Part shown: piece after piece, positions 61,687 through 64,000 of the stretch
Position numbering within the stretch: position 1 is the first letter of the stretch
Layout: every line of letters begins with the position of its first letter
Source: Luteolibacter pohnpeiensis
Lineage (GTDB): Bacteria > Verrucomicrobiota > Verrucomicrobiia > Verrucomicrobiales > Akkermansiaceae
DNA: 64,000 nt
Reading direction: 5' to 3'
NCBI RefSeq assembly: GCF_016595435.1
Contig: NZ_JAENIJ010000001.1
Span: 186,001 to 250,000 of the forward strand
Position numbers and translations under genes: made by a program
Notes under the pieces: generated by a model
Told to the model about the DNA's origin: nothing
Databases searched by the model: none
The model's input: the letters and a program-made list of their open reading frames with translations, nothing else

Positions 61687-62181
61687 ATGAAGAAAATTGT
61701 AGATCTAGGGTGCTCTCACTACATAGCCCATTTCTCGGATCCGCTATCCGCTCGATATTTGTGGCGCGGTTTTAAGAAGAAAAACTTTCATGGGATACAC
61801 AAACTTGGCCCAGTTGTTGGGCGACAACCGCGCAACAATTCCCCCCTTGTTCATCATACTGCAGACACCTGGTTTCTTGATAATTTCGGGATTAGGTATC
61901 GTTCAGAATCGCTATTTTGCACTGGTGATAAAACGATTGCGTCCCACTACGGGAATGTTTATCCAATTGTCCCTCAGAACGATCATCGGTTTTGCTGGAG
62001 TCCAATAATTAGGGATCTTTTTGCGGAGGTGGAGCTTAACTTCATAAATCCAAAAGACACCAATTCAATCGTTACACTGCTTGAGGGTGCATCCTATACT
62101 GAGGCAAATCTCTCTGATGCCTTGATAAAAGGGCACGAAATAATGGTTAATGCACCAGGATTTTTTATTTTGGCTGATTAG
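61687..62181 (+). CDS. Unrecognised 164-residue protein, last gene of the block
   Basis: Starts at the ATG at 61687, 25 nt after the previous stop; a longer frame back to 61570 overlaps that gene and lacks the same character. The segment FLDNFGIRYRSESLFCTGD, then ASHYGNVYPIVPQNDHRFCW and SPIIRDLF resembles a pattern I recall from uncharacterised phage and bacterial proteins (a W-S-P-x-x-x-D-L ending after an RS-x-x-x-F-x-TGD block). ADP-ribosyltransferase-like folds have been a guess for such sequences, but I cannot confirm it. No membrane segment is present. It is the natural candidate for an effector of the block, and this is only inference. Confidence 0.62.
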   Translation: MKKIVDLGCSHYIAHFSDPLSARYLWRGFKKKNFHGIHKLGPVVGRQPRNNSPLVHHTADTWFLDNFGIRYRSESLFCTGDKTIASHYGNVYPIVPQNDHRFCWSPIIRDLFAEVELNFINPKDTNSIVTLLEGASYTEANLSDALIKGHEIMVNAPGFFILAD

Positions 62182-62841
62182 CAGTTCTTAATGGATCGGT
62201 GTAGAAAACTTTGTGTTTTAGTAGGTTCAGATATGGGTTAGGCGGGCTAGAGCTTTACTCCAGGGAGCTTCTTGATAGAGCCAGCTGCGTAGCCATCGCA
62301 AATATCGAACGGTGCTCTGAGTGGCCCGCTGAAAGACTTGGTTCATGAAGTTATTCGCTTGCTGGTAGGTTCGCCTTCGCGGTTCTTGCGTGTTTTTTGT
62401 CTGCGGTGTTTTTTCCTGGTTTCGACTTTGTCATCGATTCCTTCTGCGCATTGGATGGCTTGTTCAAATAGCAGGGTGAGGTTGTGAGACAGGCATTGAA
62501 ATAAGGCTTGGGCTTCTTTTGCAGTTTGGCTGCTGGCCCAGGATTTGGTTTCCGCCATTTTGTTTTTGAATGGCTCAAAAACCTTTTCATGCTCCTCGCC
62601 GGTCGCACTCTTTCAGAGCACGTCGCGTTCGCTCCTGTCCATGTCGCTCCGCTCCATTCGATATCTGCGATGTTTGTAGCCTAATGCGATGGTCCAAGCG
62701 GGAAGTTGTATTTCATTTGTTAGATAAGTGTAAATTTTTCCCTCACTAGGATCATGGCGAAGGGGTAGGCATTTAAAATAGGCCTTTTATAATATAATGA
62801 ATCATCGTAGCCGTACCGGATGCTTTGCACTTGATTCAGGT
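62182..62841. other. Gap between the kinase-helicase block and the beta-strand-repeat gene
   Basis: 660 bp that hold the transposase remnant (62220-62608) and a leader region. At 62788-62798 two overlapping TATAAT-like hexamers occur about 45 bp before the next gene, a possible -10 element, but no good -35 sequence was seen at the right spacing. Confidence 0.4.
62220..62608 (-). pseudogene. Decayed transposase C-terminal fragment (IS4-like)
   Basis: Minus-strand remnant readable in two frames. The first part (MAETKSWASSQTAKEAQALF, QCLSHNLTLLFEQAIQ) is followed by a basic region and a stop near 62343. A shifted frame then reads FMNQVFQRATQSTVRYLRWL and RSWLYQEAPWSKALARL. These two blocks are what I would expect at the C-terminus of IS4-type transposases. 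The N-terminal catalytic part is missing, the frame is broken, and no terminal inverted repeats were found. It marks the right side of the kinase-helicase block. Confidence 0.5.
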
Positions 62842-64000
62842 ATGCGGGCCTTGAAGGATCGCCGCATGTCGAGATCATGGAAAATCGCCGCCACGCTGGC
62901 CGGGCTTGTCGTTACGAACAGCGTCGTCTCTGCTGCCAACTATTACTGGAATCCGGCCACCCCGTCGGGAAACTGGGTGATAAATGCGTACTGGAGCGTC
63001 GGAGCTCCGGGGACCTACAACCAGAGTTGGTTCAACAACAACAATTCGGCGATTTTTTCAGGAGAGGACCAAATTGTGAATTTGGACAGTATTGTGACGG
63101 TTGTGTCGATGGATTTCACTGCGGATGGCATCCAGATCAGCGACGGAGGTGGTAGCATCTTCATACATGGTTCCGTGCCGATTTCTGTTTCCGGGACGGA
63201 CATCGCCACCATCAATGCGCCGCTGATAAGCGTTGGAGTGGGAGTGGTGATGGTGAAGCAAGGACCCGGGACACTGGTGCTTTCCGGGGCGAACAACATC
63301 AACACGGTCAATGTGGATGCCGGAACCTTGCGCCTCGGCGGGAACAGCGCGATCGCCTCGGCAATCTCCTCGTCTTCGCTGATCGTGAATGGGACGTTGG
63401 ACCTTGCCGGGTACTCCGCATCCCGCTCAGGTCTGACAGGAAGTGGTGTGATCACCAATAGCGGGGCCCAAGCCTCCACCCTGACCCTGGGAACCTCATC
63501 ATCCGGGACGAGCAACTACGGTGGTGTGATTCAAAATGGCACGTCGCAGGTCAACCTCATCAAAAGTCAATCCAACACCCAGATTCTCTCCGGAGCCAAT
63601 ACGTTCATGGGAACGACCACCGTCAACGCGGGAACCCTCGCCGCATCCAATGCCACGGCCATCGGTAGCAGCACGCTGGTGCTCAATGGAGGCAATTTCT
63701 CCACCTCGGTGGCCACCGTCGGAGCGGGTGGTGTGACGATCGCAGGTGGAACCCTGAGGCTGAACGCAGGGAGTGCCGGAGCGCTCGCGCTTTCGGCGGG
63801 ATCGGACTTCAGCATGACGGGCGGGACATGGGCCCTCCAACTCGCAGAGGGAGCCGATCAAATCACCGGCAGCGGGATGTTTTCAATCACCGGCGGCACC
63901 CTGGACCTCGGCGGTGGCGAGATCGACTACGACCAATCCTACACGTTGTTCTCCGGGTTTTCCTCAGGCAGCGTGAGCGGCTTGACGATCAGTAACTACA
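62842..64000 (+). CDS. Secreted autotransporter-associated beta-strand-repeat protein, 3'-truncated
   Basis: Open from the ATG at 62842 (or the in-frame ATG at 62866) to the window end, so the C-terminus is missing. A signal peptide (SWKIAATLAGLVVTNSVVSA) is followed by a beta-rich, Gly/Ser/Thr/Asn-rich passenger. Repeats of the autotransporter-associated type (PATR) are visible: VKQGPGTLVLSGANN with VDAGTLRLGG, then ILSGANTFMGTTTVNAGTLA and TLVLNGGNFS. Such proteins form long surface beta-helices and, in Verrucomicrobiota, usually end with a PEP-CTERM or autotransporter domain, which cannot be seen here. GC content is back to the window's higher level, unlike the block upstream. Confidence 0.85.
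   Translation, partial: MRALKDRRMSRSWKIAATLAGLVVTNSVVSAANYYWNPATPSGNWVINAYWSVGAPGTYNQSWFNNNNSAIFSGEDQIVNLDSIVTVVSMDFTADGIQISDGGGSIFIHGSVPISVSGTDIATINAPLISVGVGVVMVKQGPGTLVLSGANNINTVNVDAGTLRLGGNSAIASAISSSSLIVNGTLDLAGYSASRSGLTGSGVITNSGAQASTLTLGTSSSGTSNYGGVIQNGTSQVNLIKSQSNTQILSGANTFMGTTTVNAGTLAASNATAIGSSTLVLNGGNFSTSVATVGAGGVTIAGGTLRLNAGSAGALALSAGSDFSMTGGTWALQLAEGADQITGSGMFSITGGTLDLGGGEIDYDQSYTLFSGFSSGSVSGLTISNY

Noticed and set aside
1-64000. The word GTTAG/CTAAC (often GTTAGA) catches the eye at many places on both strands
   Set aside because: My rough count of about 95 on both strands is not above the simple expectation of about 120 for a 5-mer in 64 kb. It is only favoured over other NTTAG words, which a Markov test would need to evaluate.
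1-64000. CRISPR arrays, tRNA and rRNA genes
   Set aside because: No regularly spaced direct repeats, no tRNA T-loop pattern outside coding sequence and no rRNA-like stretch were found by reading both strands.

Overview
The window most likely comes from a member of the Verrucomicrobiota (Verrucomicrobiales-like). The evidence is two PEP-CTERM proteins ending in RRRR tails, an autotransporter-associated beta-strand repeat protein, ECF sigma factors paired with unusual anti-sigma fusions, a Chlamydia-like class Ic ribonucleotide reductase with several ATP cones, and the order YceD-rpmF-plsX-fabH. No rRNA, tRNA or CRISPR array was seen.

Layout. 1-3.5 kb: the end of a 2-oxoacid dehydrogenase E2 gene, the redox repressor Rex, and an ECF sigma factor with an anti-sigma protein that carries a VWA-less YfbK-like tail. 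3.5-8.6 kb (minus): a hypothetical gene, a UMF1-type MFS carrier, a thioesterase, a membrane protein, riboflavin synthase and a Na+/H+ antiporter. 9.2-13.6 kb: a CheB-CheR-PAS-histidine kinase chimera and its NarL-type regulator. 13.6-21.4 kb: MFS and MATE exporters, a GH16 glycanase, a DUF808 protein and small unknowns. 21.5-26 kb: a TonB-dependent haemoglobin/transferrin-type receptor with two mutually similar secreted proteins, one PEP-CTERM. 26-30.4 kb: metE-metF facing metR. 30.4-33.1 kb: pgi, apt and a small P-loop kinase. 33.3-38.9 kb: one 1881-residue secreted protein of unknown role.

39-45 kb holds a second ECF sigma gene, overlapping by 4 nt a gene that fuses an anti-sigma-like N-terminus to a complete SLC13/DASS sodium:anion symporter. 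It is flanked by two secreted proteins that share one domain. 45-52.3 kb is housekeeping: a metallopeptidase-fold protein that has lost its HExxH, purN, an M29 aminopeptidase, a frameshifted POT transporter, and fabH-plsX-rpmF-YceD. 52.7-57.6 kb carries nrdB and nrdA, split by a four-helix-bundle (23S IVP-like) gene bounded by a 33-bp near-perfect inverted repeat.

57.6-62.2 kb is an A/T-richer, tightly coupled block of four genes: a Ser/Thr kinase, a minimal UvrD-like helicase and two unrecognised proteins. It is followed by a decayed transposase. This is the best candidate for an undescribed (possibly defence) system. The window ends inside a secreted beta-strand-repeat protein.

The strongest leads for new biology are the sigma/anti-sigma-transporter fusion (41.9-44.1 kb) and the kinase-helicase block (57.7-62.2 kb). 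Smaller leads are the TIR-bounded IVP cassette, the Leu-substituted R2 protein, and the TonB receptor with paired secreted proteins. All calls come from reading translations by eye; no database search was run.
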